The notes: a model not told the origin generated them from the letters alone. Shown: positions 1-12,749, numbered from the stretch's first letter. The stretch: DNA of 64,000 nt from Voacanga thouarsii (GCA_026120185.1 JANUWF010001190.1:2542001-2606000); one strand, 5' to 3'. Numbers and translations: made by a program.

Positions 1-3000
1 GCATCATAAATGTCATCAGACTAATAAGTCACATTCCTAAGCACAAGAAAACAGATCAACACTCGAGTTTGAGAACACATAACATGCTCGAAACCGTATT
101 AAAAATATCTTAGTAATAAAAATGCCTCAATATCCCTATCACCTTGAATTTTGTCCGTGAATATTGCCTCATTTTGGGGTACAAATATGTTGGGACGGCT
201 AGCTAAGACATACAGAGAGCATCAAGATTTCAATGCGATCTACTACAATTCTTGAATACCAAGGTTTTTGCTTGTCGTTTTCTTTGAATTTTGATTTGGT
301 ATAATCAATACATTCATTTGGATTGGTGGAATTAGATTTATTACAAGCCAAAAGGAGTCCTTGGGATGATCAGAACACGCAAGTCATGCACAGCCCTACA
401 AAGGTTAGATTCATTTTGCAATATTTGTGACCACAAACTGAAACTACCAACTATTCAATTACCTGTGTGAAAAGAAGCAAACCAGTGGTTCTGCCCATAT
501 TAGATAAAATCGTGAGATATGCTTTAACAGTATTCGATGTAGATCATTAATATACAGTGAGTCAGTATTAGGAAAATTACAAGTTAGTGAAACCATTACT
601 AATAACTTTGCTTGCATATATCGAATTGTTATCAAGAATTCAAATGTATGATGTAAGTTGAGTTTATAAAATTCAAAATTTAAAAATAATTGGTATGAAT
701 CAAACTTTTAAACTTAATTCACAAATTATAAATATATCGCGATTTTTTTTCCCGGGATAATATGAATAGTTTAATTAAATCATCATCTCCTCTTGGCCAC
801 TCAGAAGGTGGTTAGGAGGATATCCACTGATTACGACTGCAGTTTGGATGTATATCTGCTCCCCTTAGCCCTGCTCATGTTTTGATAAGAAACGGCTATG
901 GCTAGAGATGCCTTTTTGTGCGAGCCAACTACAGTCCAGAGTGCAAATATATCCAGAGTCCAGAGTCCAGAGTGGATGTATATCCACTGATTCCGTGAGA
1001 CTGCAAATTTGTTTTCTGCATTTTAAATTTTCTTCTTGAAACCGAAAGAGGACTTTGAAATCATCAGTTTTCTGCAAATATATGCGGATTTCTTATCAAT
1101 GAACGAAGCCAGATTTCGAGTAGATATCAGAATATAACATGTTCGATGTTCTAGATAACTCAATCTTTGATCATCCGATACTTAGAAACCGAATCTGAAA
1201 ACAACATTACTAAAAAGTGTAAAACCAAAGCAAAGAATTGTTTTGTTTTTGTCTCTTTGCTCAAGTATGTGCCCCCATGTGTATAAGCCTAGGTTACCAT
1301 TGGTTTTAAAATTTTAGGATATCAAATCAACAGCTTTTTTGCCGTCTATTCTATTCATGTCTAAATTCTTCTCTTTTAGTTGAATCTTTTTATATTATAC
1401 GCATAACTTATCTTTTATTTTAATTCTATTCTATTCTTAATCTTGAAATAGTACTTATTATCTTCCGCAAGAGTATTTATTCGAATTTAGATGAGTATAT
1501 AGCTCTTAGCATTCTCAACGGGGTTCCAAGCATAAAACATGTCTACATCTTCCCTCTCCCATCATTTTTGACTGATTCCACAAACTACAAAGTCAGCTCT
1601 TTTTCCTCTTTCTTAAATAGTCTTCTTAAGAAATTTTGAACAACATGGCATTTGAATAACTGGAAAACATGATGATCCCTTTAACCTTTCCGTCTTTGAT
1701 GACATTTTTAATCCTTACCTTTAAACACGAATCTTGCAATGTATCTTCTTTTCCAGAGAAAGTAACATCTTTGATATTCTTTTAGTGTAGAAACCGACTA
1801 AATTTGTGCACCGACTTCTATATCTTTACCATCCCATTAGTGAAAAACGGATCTTGATTGATGCAACTTTTCTTGGATACGATATTGATCCTCTCTACTG
1901 ATTCTAACTGCATGGAGAAAGATCAAAATTTCTGGAAAAAGCCTGAGTACTTGGTCTGTATAATGATGATATTCCAAATCTTGATAGGGTTGCACACCAA
2001 ATTCAACATCCACGGTGTCAATTTAGGACAGCAGAATTAGAGTTAGACAATGATATTTTTAATAGTTAAGAACTATTTATATTTATTCGTTACATAACAG
2101 ATGTGCATCGAACTTAATACTTTTACGCGATACATTACTACTATAATTACTAAACTTCTTAACTCAGAAATCTTACTCATGATCACGGCGAAGCTAGTGA
2201 GAGCAATAAATGAATATGTATAAACTCAACTCGCCAACAAGAATGCAGATCATCAAGTTCTTGAGAACCCTTTCTAAAAGTGGTTGTGGTATTATCATAT
2301 GGAGGCTCATTTCCACACAAATATATGGACCACTGGATCACCAAAGTGTTCATTTTGCAAAGGTCATGCTACACCACGCCTTCCCCCACCACCACCCCCC
2401 CCCAACAAAAAAAAAGGCAAAGATTTTATATTGAGATTTGCCTTGGAGCAATATATACAAAGATTACATTAGATTGGATAAGAACCCGTGATCAAAAATA
2501 TTTTTAACACGAAATATTTCTTGCCGTCATGTTCTGTTCTTCCATAGGAAAATGGATTGTTATCTCCAGAATAGAGGTATCACAATCACCTTTGAGGTTG
2601 CATTTCAGTAGTAAATTCTCTTTGACAGAGGCTGGTTATTGCATGATGTAGTGGAATTGTGGGGGAAACGCTAGTTAAATTATGGGTGACTTTTTTTTTT
2701 TTTTTTGTTAATTCAAGTCTTTATTTCCTTTTAATAATTTTTAATGTATATTATTTGAGTTTAATCATACAAAAATAAGTCAACTTAGAATTTCCCATCT
2801 CTAACTACTATTTTATTCACATTTTCTATGTATTTAAAACAGTAGCCTGGCCTTCTTCATGTCATTTGATAATTGATATAGTAAATTTTCGATTACTAAA
2901 CTACGACTGTAATAATATATATTTTTTAATTTGTAATTTTGTTTGAACGTTTAAAATGGCATAATGATATAATATCCTTGAAAAACTTAGTTAATCATCA

Positions 3001-3518
3001 ATTTTGTATTCTTTTTTTTTTCTTTCACCGTTGATTATAATTGGTGACTGATTCTTTAGGTATAAAAAGTAATGATATAAAATATTCATTTTTAATAAAA
3101 AATATACTTAAACTGATTTTTTTTTCGGTAATAAAATTATTAGTCGGTGTAGATTAATTAAAAAGAAGTGATAAGATAAGCAAAGCAAAGCGTAATGGGA
3201 ATGAGAATCTTGGTTTTAAGACCCTTAATTAAAGAATTAGGGTTAATTAAGTGTACTATTGCATAGAAGAATAAGATTAGTAGGTTTAAGCAGAATTATG
3301 CATTTCAAAAAGGAAGGATAGTGAAAAGAATGAGTCCAAGAATAGTCAATACCAAAGGCTTTTTGCTTTATTTAATTGGCCTTTAATATAATTTTTTTAA
3401 TAAAATATAGTATTAAATAATATTCTCAGATCCTTCTAATGCATGCTTGTCTTCAACCTTTTGTACGTTGAGTCATTCCAGAAAGTCAAAAGGGTATCTC
3501 TTTTTTTGCATAAAGTCG

Positions 3519-3613
<95 letters not shown>

Positions 3614-3681
3614 GCAACCTTTTTTTTCTTAAAAAAAAAATCAAACTCACAAAGATAAATAGTTGAGGTATAATAAAGATG
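1..3681. other. Intergenic DNA without a recognisable gene
   Basis: This AT-rich stretch holds only short open frames (up to about 75 codons) with low-complexity or unconvincing products. Visible landmarks are a small direct repeat of AGAGTCC-like units near 953-975, a T-run near 2692-2706, and the trinucleotide tract listed separately. I see no splice-consistent coding structure, RNA gene or transposon end here. Confidence 0.6.
3519..3613. repeat. (ATT)n microsatellite, about 31 units
   Basis: An uninterrupted trinucleotide tract lies about 65 bp upstream of the copia element. In translation it gives poly-Tyr or poly-Ile, which is an artefact of the repeat. Pure tracts this long are usually length-polymorphic. 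Confidence 0.97.
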
Positions 3682-4048
3682 TGTTATAAAATTAGGGTAG
3701 TGTTAGAATAAAATCTACACACTACACACTAAGAAAATTCTAACTATTCTTTGCACAAGAATTTCTCTTCAAACTTCTCTCTTTCTTTCTCTCACAATTC
3801 TTTCTCTAATCTTTCTTTCACTAATCTTTCTTTCACAAAATGATGGTGTATTACAAGCTTAGAGAATAGCTCTATTTATAGAGCTCTAATTAGTGAAATA
3901 CATCATGGCATACATCATCTTCAACTAATCTCAATTAATGGTGTCTCCACTAAATGGTGGACATCCATAAAAATCTTCTAATAATTCACATAAATCCATA
4001 ATTAGTGGAGCCTCCACTAATTAATGGAGATTCCAATAATTCATAACA
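3682..4048 (-). repeat. 3' LTR of the copia element
   Basis: This is the left copy of the 367-bp LTR and the 3' LTR in element orientation. It begins TGTTATGAATT and ends TTTTATAACA on the minus strand. It carries the same TATA-like motif as the right copy, and the polypurine tract abuts its inner edge. Confidence 0.96.
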
Positions 4049-4058
4049 CTCCCCCTTG
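4049..4058 (-). other. Polypurine tract of the copia element
   Basis: On the minus strand the sequence CAAGGGGGAG lies directly before the TG of the 3' LTR. This is the position and composition expected for the plus-strand DNA primer of an LTR retrotransposon. Confidence 0.85.
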
Positions 4059-4471
4059 GATATCCATCAATTACATAAAGAATATGCCTCGTTAAAACCT
4101 TACTAGATAAAAACCCAGTGGGAAAAAAAATCTAGTGAAGGAAAAAGAGTACACTATTCTATATGTCCATTTATTACTCCCCCTGATGAGATGATTCCTT
4201 TAAATCTTTAAACCGACGCATACCGATTTTATATCTCAACTTTTCAAATGTTGCAGTCGGTAAAGTCTTCGTGAAAATATCTTGCGAGGTTATCACATGA
4301 CCGAATTTGTAGCACATCAATTTCACCTTTCTTCTGGAGTTCATGAGTAAAGAAGAATTTTGGTGAAATATGTTTTGTCCGATCTCCTTTAATATATCCT
4401 CCTCGTAATTGAGCTATGCAAGCTGCATTGTCTTCATAAAGAGGAGTTGGAATATCTTTGATTGATGATAA

Positions 4472-5620
4472 TCAACAAATTTCTCGGATATAATGAATCA
4501 TGGATCTTAGCCATACACATTCTCGACTTGCTTCATGAATGGCTATAATTTCAGCATGATTTGAAGAAGTAGTCGCTATAGATTGTTTCGTAGAACGCCA
4601 TGATATAGCAAGTATTTCCACATGTAAATAGATAGCCCGTTTGAGAACGTGCTTTATGTGGATCGGATAAATAACCAAAGATCTCGCATAACCTATCAAT
4701 GTTGGACTGGTTTTATTTGAATAAAATAATCCGAGATCAATTGTACCTTGGAGATATCGAAAGACTTGTTTAATTCCATTCCAATGTCGTCGTGTTGGTG
4801 AAGAACTAAATCTTGCTAATAAATTGACAGCGAAAGCAATATCAGGCCGTGTGTTATTAGCAAGATACATCAATGCACCAATTGCACTCGAGATATGGTA
4901 CTTCAGGACCAAGGAGTTCTTCATCATTTTCTTGAGGTCTGAAAGGATCTTTATCCACATTTAATGATCGGACGATCATTGGAATACTCAATGGATGTGC
5001 TTTGTCCATGTAAAATCTTTTAGCACTTTTGTCGTATATGTTGATTGATGAATAAATATTCCACTCTCCAAATGTTCAATTTGTAAACCAAGGCAAAATT
5101 TGGTTTTACCAAAATCCTTGATTTCGAATTCTCTTTTTAAATAATCAATTGTTTCTTGGAGCTCTTCAGAGTTCCAATAAGATTAATATCATCAACATAT
5201 ATAGCTAATATCACAAATTTAGAACCAGATTTCTTAATAAAAACGCATGGACATACCCGGTCATTTTTAAATCCCGCTTTCAATAAATATTCACTAAGAC
5301 GTGTGAACCACATGCGCCCGCATTGCTTCAGGCCATATAATGATTTCCGCAACTTGATGGAGTAATTTTCACGAGGATAATGTTTATATGCTTCGTGCAT
5401 ATGAAATCCTTCGGGGATTTTCATGTAAACATCATTTTCTAAATTTCCATACAAGTAAGCAAGTGACAACATCTAATAGGCGCATATCTATCTTTTCATG
5501 TACTCGCCAAACCGATAAGATATCGGAGTGTAATAGCATCAACAACAGGAGAATAAGTTTCATCATAATCAATACCTGATCTTTGTGAAAAACCTTGGGC
5601 TACTAATCGCGCTTTATATC
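4472..5620 (-). pseudogene. Copia reverse transcriptase and RNase H remnant
   Basis: The reverse-transcriptase piece at 5137-5472 has the KSLYGLKQ motif and the catalytic YVDD box at 5199-5188. More degenerate RT sequence lies upstream to about 5620. RNase H follows at 4472-4960 with TRPDIAFAVNLLARFSSSP and the terminal ISWRSTKQSIATTSSNHAE motif. The GYAD-type catalytic block in the middle is altered (GYARSL), so at least one RNase H active-site acidic residue is missing. Stops and frameshifts separate RT from RNase H. Confidence 0.88.
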
Positions 5621-6191
5621 GAACGATTTCACTCTTTTCATTGCGCTTTCGCACAAATATCCATTTGTAGCCAACAGGTTTTATACCTTCCGGTGTTCGG
5701 ACTGCAGTCCGAAGACTTCACGTTTTGCCGTTGCATTTAACTCCGATTGAATCGCATCTTTCCATTGCAACCAATCTTTTCTATGCCGACATTCATCAAT
5801 CGATATTGGTTCAGGATCATCATTATCCCGTGTAACATCAAGAGATATATTGTATGCAAATATATCATCAATAACAGCTTCTATCCGATTCCAACTTCTA
5901 CCTGAAGTGGTATAATTGATAGAAATTTCAGTGTTACTTTCATCAACTTCTGGTTCTTTGTCATCGCTTCTCTCTTGGTCTTTATCATTCTTTTCTTCAA
6001 TATGATCTTCTGGATCATTTAATCCTCTTTTCTTTCGAGGATTTTTATCTTTAGAACCAAGAGGTCGGCCACGCTTCCGGCGTGTTTTTGACTCAACAGC
6101 CTATAGGTATAATATTTTGTTCTCACTGGAACTTCAATTCGAATAGGAGCATTTATAGCTAGAATATGCGATTTTGTAACTCTTCTCGGAG

Positions 6192-7280
6192 TCAACAAAA
6201 GCGTCCTGGCATTTGATTTGCAATGCTTTGCAAATGAATTATCTTTTGAACTTCAAGTTCACATGCGCTTGTGCGCGGATCAAGATAATTTAATGATGTT
6301 GTCCAAGCAAGATCCTTTTTATGCTCGTTTTGGTTCTCCCCTAATTTAGGGAATAATGATTCATCAAAATGACAATCAGCAAATCTTGCCGTGAATACAT
6401 CTCCCGTCGTGGGTTCAACATACCCGATAATAGAGGGAGAATCATATCCAACGTATATCCCATTTCTTCTTTGAGGACCCATCTTTGTACGTTGGTTTGG
6501 TGCAATTGGAATATATACAAGACACCCAAAAATTCTTAAATGAGCAATATTTGGTTCTCGACCCAAAAGCCAATTGCAAAGGAGAGAATTTATGATAACT
6601 AGCTGGTCTTATACGTACAAGTGTTGCAAAGCATGTAGAATAGCATGTCCCCGTGCAGATGTTGGGAGATTTGTTTTCATTAATAATGGTCTAGCAATTA
6701 ATTGTAATCGTTTAATCAAAGATTCAAGAAGACCATTCTGTGTGTGAACATGAGCTACATGATGTTCAACATTAATCCCAATTGACATGCAATATGCATC
6801 AAAAGCATGTGATGAAAATTCACCAAAGATTATCCAAACGGATATTTTTAATGTGATGGTCCGGAAATTGTGCTCGTAATTTAATTATTTGAGCAAGTAA
6901 TCTCGCAAACGCCAAGGTTGCGAGTAGATAATAAACATACATGTGACCATCGGGATGATGCATCAATTAAGACCATAAAATATTTGAACGGTCCACATGG
7001 TGGATCAATAGGTCCACAAATATCTCCGTGAATCTGCTTCGAGAAATGTAGGACTTTCAGCTCCTACTTTTACCGGTGATGGTTTAACAATTAATTTTCC
7101 TAGGGAACATGCAAGACATGCGAATTTTTCCGATGTTAATATCCTTTTATTTTTTAAAGGATGACCATGTGTATTCTCAATGATTCTTCTCATCATGGTA
7201 GATCCCGATGACCCAACCGGTCATGCCAAATGCTAAAAGTAATAGGATCAAGAAACTTCTGGTTTACTAGATGATGAATT
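6192..7280 (-). pseudogene. Copia pre-integrase and integrase segment
   Basis: The piece at 7005-7196 carries the pre-integrase zinc-binding style sequence (ENTHGHPLKNK...FACLACSLGK). The DDE catalytic core would lie between about 7000 and 6570, but it is broken by stops. The downstream piece at 6192-6566 has the conserved copia integrase end FGCLVYIP and YVGYDSPSIIGYVEP. The integrase would insert the cDNA in the nucleus, but the frame is interrupted several times. Confidence 0.8.
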
Positions 7281-7670
7281 TCAATTGTACGTATTTTTAC
7301 AAAATATAGACCAAGTAGAAAAAGACGGCAGCTTTTCTAATACCGATTTCTTACCCAAATGCATTTGAGTAATAAAAAGATGCTCAATCCCATTTTCCTC
7401 ATTTGTTTCAACATGATACCCATTTCTCGTGATATCTTTAAAACTCAATAAATTTCTTCCGGATTTTGAGGAAAATAGTGCCTTATCAATAATAATTGTT
7501 GTTCCTTTAGGCAACAATATACTAGCTCTTCCTGAGCCCTCAATTACATTTGCACTACCATTTATCGTATAAATATTTATTTCTCCCATTTTGAGATCGT
7601 AAAAATATTTCTCATTTTTTAGTATGGTGTGTGTAGTTCCACTATCAATAATGCATACATCATCATTAAT
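7281..7670 (-). pseudogene. Copia aspartic protease segment
   Basis: The frame running through 7646-7638 encodes the DSGTTHT active-site signature of retrotransposon aspartic proteases. It continues through MGEINIYTINGSA and FSSKSGRNLLSFKDI, which are typical of copia protease. This enzyme normally matures the Gag-Pol polyprotein. The segment is open for about 100 codons but is cut off from its neighbours by stops and frame changes. Confidence 0.8.
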
Positions 7671-7801
7671 AACAGCCTATCCGAACACAAATATATATAT
7701 GTAAACGTAAATATTATTAGAATAGAATGAAAATGAAAATACAAAAATATCAGTGGTGAGGCTTTAGTTCTTTTGGACACCGCCATCACCAATTAAATGG
7801 T

Positions 7802-8825
7802 CTATCCTACCGTCTGGGTGTTCAAAAAATCCGATACATCCATATGGGTAATATTGATATTAAGATCTTCAGGATCACTATCGTCATCCTCAACATTATT
7901 TATTGGATGTTGAGAAAAATTTGCTTCCACATTTTTATTTTTCAATGAAGCTTGATACAATTCAACTAAATGCTTAGCCGTATCGACAGCTTTCGTGACC
8001 AATGACCTTTCATGCCACATCTATAACATATATCCTCATGCTTTTCTTCAATTTCTTTTTCTTTTCCCTTTTGATCTTTTCTGCTCCACTTCGGTGGCCA
8101 GTATTTCTCACGCTTGATTATAATTGTGATAAGGGAAATATTGAGCGTGTCTACGACCATAACCACGACCAAGGCCACGGCCACGACCACGATTATAACG
8201 ATGGCTTCTGCTGGAGCCAACAACATTCACTTCTGGGAGTGCTCGTAGAGCCGCTTGGTCCGCTTCATGATTTCTCAATAATAACTCATTATTTTTCTCT
8301 ACAATGAGGAGGGCAAGTAATTAAATCAGTAAATTTTGTATACCCCTTTTCTCGATATTGTTGCCGCAGGACAATATTCGAGGCATGAAAGGTGGAGAAT
8401 GTCTTCTCCAACATATCTTCATCGATCACTTTTTCTCCGCATAATTTTAATTGAGATGTAATTTTATACATTGCGGAGCTATATTCATTCACGGTTTTAA
8501 AATCTTGCAACCTCGAGTGCAACCATTCATACCGTGTCAGTAGGTAGTACGACCATCTTCAGTGGTCAAATCTTTCTTTTAAATTTACCCATAGGCCATA
8601 TGGATCTTTTTCGGTAAGATATTCCATTTTTAAATTTTCATCGAGATGACGACTGAATAAAAATCAAAGCTTTAGCCTTGTGTTGTGCAGATGCACTATT
8701 ATTTGCTTGAATAGTTTCACTAAGGCCTTCGACATTTAGATGCATTTCGCATCGAGAACTCATGACATATAATTTTTTCCGTAAATATCAAGGGCTACAA
8801 ATTCGAGTTTTGCGATGTTAGCCAT
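7802..8825 (-). pseudogene. Copia gag (capsid/nucleocapsid) remnant
   Basis: Gag would form the cytoplasmic virus-like particle. A plausible start is the ATG at 8825 (MANIAKLEF), about 100 bp from the LTR. The reading frame meets a TGA after about 21 codons and then shifts frame. Later pieces are a 77-codon capsid-like segment at 8289-8522 and a nucleocapsid segment near 8000-8030 with the zinc-knuckle start CYRCGMKGHW; the last Cys of the CCHC is lost where the frame changes. The pieces lie in different frames, so no intact Gag can be made. Confidence 0.85.
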
Positions 8826-8906
8826 AGAGATCAATAAATGCGTACTGTCTTCCGGCTTTGGTAATGGCGTAAACTCGTGCTTAGTCTTCCGGCTTTTGTA
8901 CCAGTA

Positions 8907-8925
8907 GAGACTCGTGCCGATAACG
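8907..8925 (-). other. Primer-binding region of the copia element
   Basis: The minus strand directly after the 5' LTR reads CGTTATCGGCACGAG. It is not the usual match to the 3' end of initiator tRNA-Met (TGGTATCAGAGC type), although the TATC-G-CAC-GAG core looks like a divergent version. The priming tRNA is therefore uncertain; the assignment rests on position next to the LTR. Confidence 0.5.
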
Positions 8926-9292
8926 TGTTATAAAATTAGGGTAGTGTTAGAATAAAATCTACACACTACACACTAAGAAAATTCTAACTATTCTTTGCAC
9001 AAGAATTTCTCTTCAAACTTCTCTCTTTCTTTCTCTCACAATTCTTTCTCTAATCTTTCTTTCACTAATCTTTCTTTCACAAAATGATGGTGTATTACAA
9101 GCTTAGAGAATAGCTCTATTTATAGAGCTCTAATTAGTGAAATACATCATGGCATACATCATCTTCAACTAATCTCAATTAATGGTGTCTCCACTAAATG
9201 GTGGACATCCATAAAAATCTTCTAATAATTCACATAAATCCATAATTAGTGGAGCATCCACTAATTAATGGAGATTCCAATAATTCATAACA
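8926..9292 (-). repeat. 5' LTR of the copia element, with promoter TATA box
   Basis: This is the right copy of the LTR and the 5' LTR in element orientation. A TATAAATAG motif on the minus strand at 9116-9124 is the likely core promoter for the genomic RNA, followed by a CT/AG-rich stretch. It differs from the other LTR by a single substitution. Confidence 0.95.
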
Positions 9293-10149
9293 AGATGTTT
9301 GTTTTACTGTTGAAGGGTGACCAATATTTGTTCGCTTCTGCTGGAAAAAGAAAACATACTAAAATTTTTAAATTTATAATTTATTTTTTGATTATTTAAT
9401 TTTAAAAATAAAAGAATAATATCGATTTCGAAAGTACCAAAACAAAATCCTCAAGGGCTATGGAATTTTCATAATAATGAGATATGTCAAATATGAGCTA
9501 TTTCATTTACAATATGCTTAGTTGTGATAAATTAAAATAATATTTATTATTTAATTTTCTTTTATCTAAATTAAGTAAAATAAAAATAAATTATATTTAC
9601 TCCTTTTAGTAGAAGTAGAAGTTCTCTTCCCTTTTCCTTTCTCCCTTCCCCTCCTACGTTGTGAACCAAGCATAAGATGAATGTAGCAATTTAAAATTTT
9701 TTTAATATAAAAACAAAGAAATGTGAATCGAATTTAAAAATCTTATAGTAAGTACTTTAATTAAGCCATTGTATTTATTTGCTATGTCATTTTCCATATA
9801 AATAAAATAACAACTTAAAAAAAGAAATAAAAAAGTGAGGTATAAATACATCCTTCAAAAAAAAAAAAAAAAAGAGGTACAAACATGTTTTTCTGATATT
9901 CTATATTAAATCATATAATTGCACTAAAATATACTCATTTATAAAATAACTCAAATGGGTTTTTTAAGTTAATTTATATTTCTTCCTCTTATTTATTTAA
10001 AAAATTATATATTTTTTCTATACACATTTCGAAGAAAATCATTCACCAAAATAGGAAAAGAATAAAATGTCAAATTTCTTGTTAAAATCTTGAATATAAT
10101 AATGAGAGAAAAGGCTAAATTTTATTATAAGTAATTCAATAATTACTTG
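9293..10149. other. AT-rich intergenic spacer
   Basis: No gene or RNA is visible. The stretch near 9530-9640 resembles the one near 33640-33740 (shared AAATAAAAATAAATT and TATATTTACT blocks followed by a GAAGTA segment), which suggests an old dispersed AT-rich repeat. Confidence 0.45.
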
Positions 10150-10531
10150 AGAGTTTATTGCAATTTACCCCACTTAATAGGGGTAGTGGTATTTTAGTGC
10201 CACAAGTTATAAAAAAAATACACTAGAAGTTTATTGACCTAATGTTCATGACGTTATTGACTAACAGGAGTTACTTTTATAATAAAATGTCTATTTTGTC
10301 CATACTAATTATAAGATGTCCAAAATAAATTTTTAGCTTTATTGCAATTTACCTCCATTAAATTGTGATTGTAACACTTTAGTAACACAAGTTGTAAAAA
10401 AGACGTTAGAGGTTTATTGACCGTTAATCAATGACAGTATTAATTATTGAAAGTTATTTTTGTAATAAAATATTTAGTTTACTTATACTAATTAGAAGAT
10501 GTCAAAAAAATTCTTTAGTAGAGGGAACTTG

Positions 10532-12402
10532 TGTTGGAATATATGCCATCTAGACTAGATTATTTGATGTAATTATCGAATTTATTAATAAAAGAATTTA
10601 TTCTCAAAATTTATTTGTAAATTTACATTTTATTTGTTCACGATTTTTGTTTGGAAAGGACCCATTGTGTTTAAGTAAGTGATCCATTTGAATGGTGGTT
10701 TTTAATAGTAAGGTATGGATCATGAGTTACTTAACACATAAATATTTATTCTTAACCGATTAATGAGAATGAGAATCTCATCATGTATAGGTTATTGTGT
10801 TATGAATTCTAAATGGGAAATGACTTATTTTTAACCAATGAGTAGTCCACTCATTTCATAGTATGAGCGTATTTCAAATACGTAGATTATAACCTAAAAT
10901 AGTGGTTTCTAAAAATACTATTTAAAGGAAATCCAGACTATTACTGCTATAACGTGGACTAATACTTTACCGTTTGAGTATGAGTTGGTAGTTTAACGAA
11001 ACTAGAAGCATATACTTTGATATATTGTAGTTGAGGTTCTTTTGTAAAACCAATATACTTGTATATTGGGTATATGTGACTAGTTAGTTAAGATAGATTT
11101 GTACAAGATAACTTCTACGCTATATCACCCTTTGTGACTGTTCAAATGATCTAATTATTTAGGGCCTTGGGAAATATGACTTAGATAGTTTCTTTAGGAT
11201 AGCCCCCTTGAAAAGTGGAAACATTTCAAGAGTCGTGGATCATTGAATTAGAGATTTAAGGATAGTAGATGTCTATTAAAAATGTGTTAGTACACTATTC
11301 CTCTCTAATTGCACGGCGATGTGTAGAGGGGTATTTTAGTCATTATACTTGTAGGTCGAAGACTTTACTAACGCAGCATTATCCTTGTGGTCAATATTTC
11401 CTTATGGTGATATTATGAAATATTTAAAATGTACAATATAACTATTTATATAGTAGGGGTATTTTGGTCATTTTAGTAGCTAAGACGATGTGTCTTTTGA
11501 TCCCCGGAATGGCCCTTAAGTCATAAAAGATTTGGATTAAGAAATTGGTCTTGATAATTATGAATTTTTATTTTATTAGTCCAATTTATTATTAGATTAG
11601 AATAAAATAAAAGGTTCGAGAGAGAATTTTTATTTTATCTAATTTAATTGGTTAATTAATTATTCAGGGCCTAATGTCTAGATTGAATAATTAAAAAATT
11701 AATCTGGAACTAGATAAAAGGTATGAAATTTTATTTGGTCTATTTGGGCTTGTTAATTATTTATTAAGCTGTTTAATAAAGTCTAAAAAATAAATAATTG
11801 AGATTTATTATTTATGGGTGTTCAAGCCCAAGAATAAATAATTTCATCTGGCCCAATGAATAAGACCAAGATAAAATAAAATTTATAAAATAAATAAATA
11901 ATAATTAATTAATTAATTATTAATTTAATTAATTAATGAATTAAAATAAATAAAATAAATAAAAAACAATACGGGATGAAACTCGTATTGTTTTGCATGC
12001 AGGATAACGAAAGTATGGATGCTTTATGATGTCTTCTCTCTCGAGGATGGATTCAAATGAATCAAAATGTTATTGAAGTGATGCTGTTTTGAGTGAGTTA
12101 TCTTTGCGCTTCCAATTCACAGAAGAAAGGCAAAAAAAACAGCTCTCATATTTCATTTTTGCATACACAGAAGTCAAATCCATTTTCGAACAAAGACCAA
12201 AGTTGATCAAAATCCAATATTTAAGCCTTCACCTGCTGTGTTATGGGCATCATTTCGGAAGATCGAAAGTTTCGTATAGATGAGACGCAATAGACGTTTG
12301 CAAGGACGTGAGCCATTAGGCTAAAAAATCCTTATACAGATATCTACACCAGTGCGAAAAGGGCCACTTAATCACAGAGGTAAATTTTTCGTTTTCCTAA
12401 CA
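10532..12402 (+). mobile_element. Putative solo LTR of an Angela/BARE-like copia element (~1.87 kb)
   Basis: The segment begins TGTTGGAATATATGCC, which resembles the first bases of Angela/BARE LTRs as I know them, and ends with TTTTCCTAACA. Its length suits that lineage. No gag-pol or second LTR is present nearby, so it is read as a solo LTR left by LTR-LTR recombination. The flanks (ACTTG / TACTT) give no clean 5-bp duplication, so boundaries could be off by a base or two. It lies inside the left arm of an inverted-repeat element. A 64-codon frame at 12089-12283 within it has no recognisable product. Confidence 0.6.
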
Positions 12403-12748
12403 TACTTTCTTTTTGATGATTTTTCCCATTTTAAACCTTTAACTTGTCATTTGAAGTATTTGTAAATTTATAATGCTTTTTATAATTTTTAGTAACATAA
12501 ATGTAAACTAAAATTTTAATTAACTTTTAGAACTTAGATATATTATATATAATTTTGGCAAGATCTAAATATGATGTAAATTTAAATATAATAAATCTAA
12601 AATAAAATAAAAAATTGCACCAATATTTTTCTCATTAAAAAAAAAGCAAAGTGACAAAAAAATTATCATATTTCTTTAGTTTAATCAACAACAAATAAAA
12701 AAAAAACCTATTATGTCATCATTGTTTTGTTTGTTGTTGATTAGATTA

Positions 12749-12749
<1 letters not shown>

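Larger units (their letters stand above)
3682..9292 (-). mobile_element. Complete Ty1/copia LTR retrotransposon, coding region degenerate
   Basis: The 5.6-kb element is bounded by two 367-bp direct repeats that start TG and end CA on both strands. It is flanked by a perfect 5-bp target duplication, AGATG, at 3677-3681 and 9293-9297. On the minus strand the order is LTR, primer-binding region, gag with a zinc knuckle, aspartic protease (DSG), integrase, reverse transcriptase (YVDD), RNase H, polypurine tract and LTR. Integrase before reverse transcriptase is the Copia order. The LTRs differ at one position (C at 4012 versus A at 9256), so insertion is recent, yet gag-pol has many stops and frameshifts. 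The element is therefore probably a defective copy that moved in trans. Confidence 0.96.

Noticed and set aside
3443..3658. Open frames encoding poly-Tyr or poly-Ile
   Set aside because: They are translations of the (ATT)n microsatellite, not genes.
8002..8307. 101-codon plus-strand frame inside the copia element
   Set aside because: It is antisense to gag nucleocapsid sequence and its His/Asp-rich content mirrors the repetitive gag coding.
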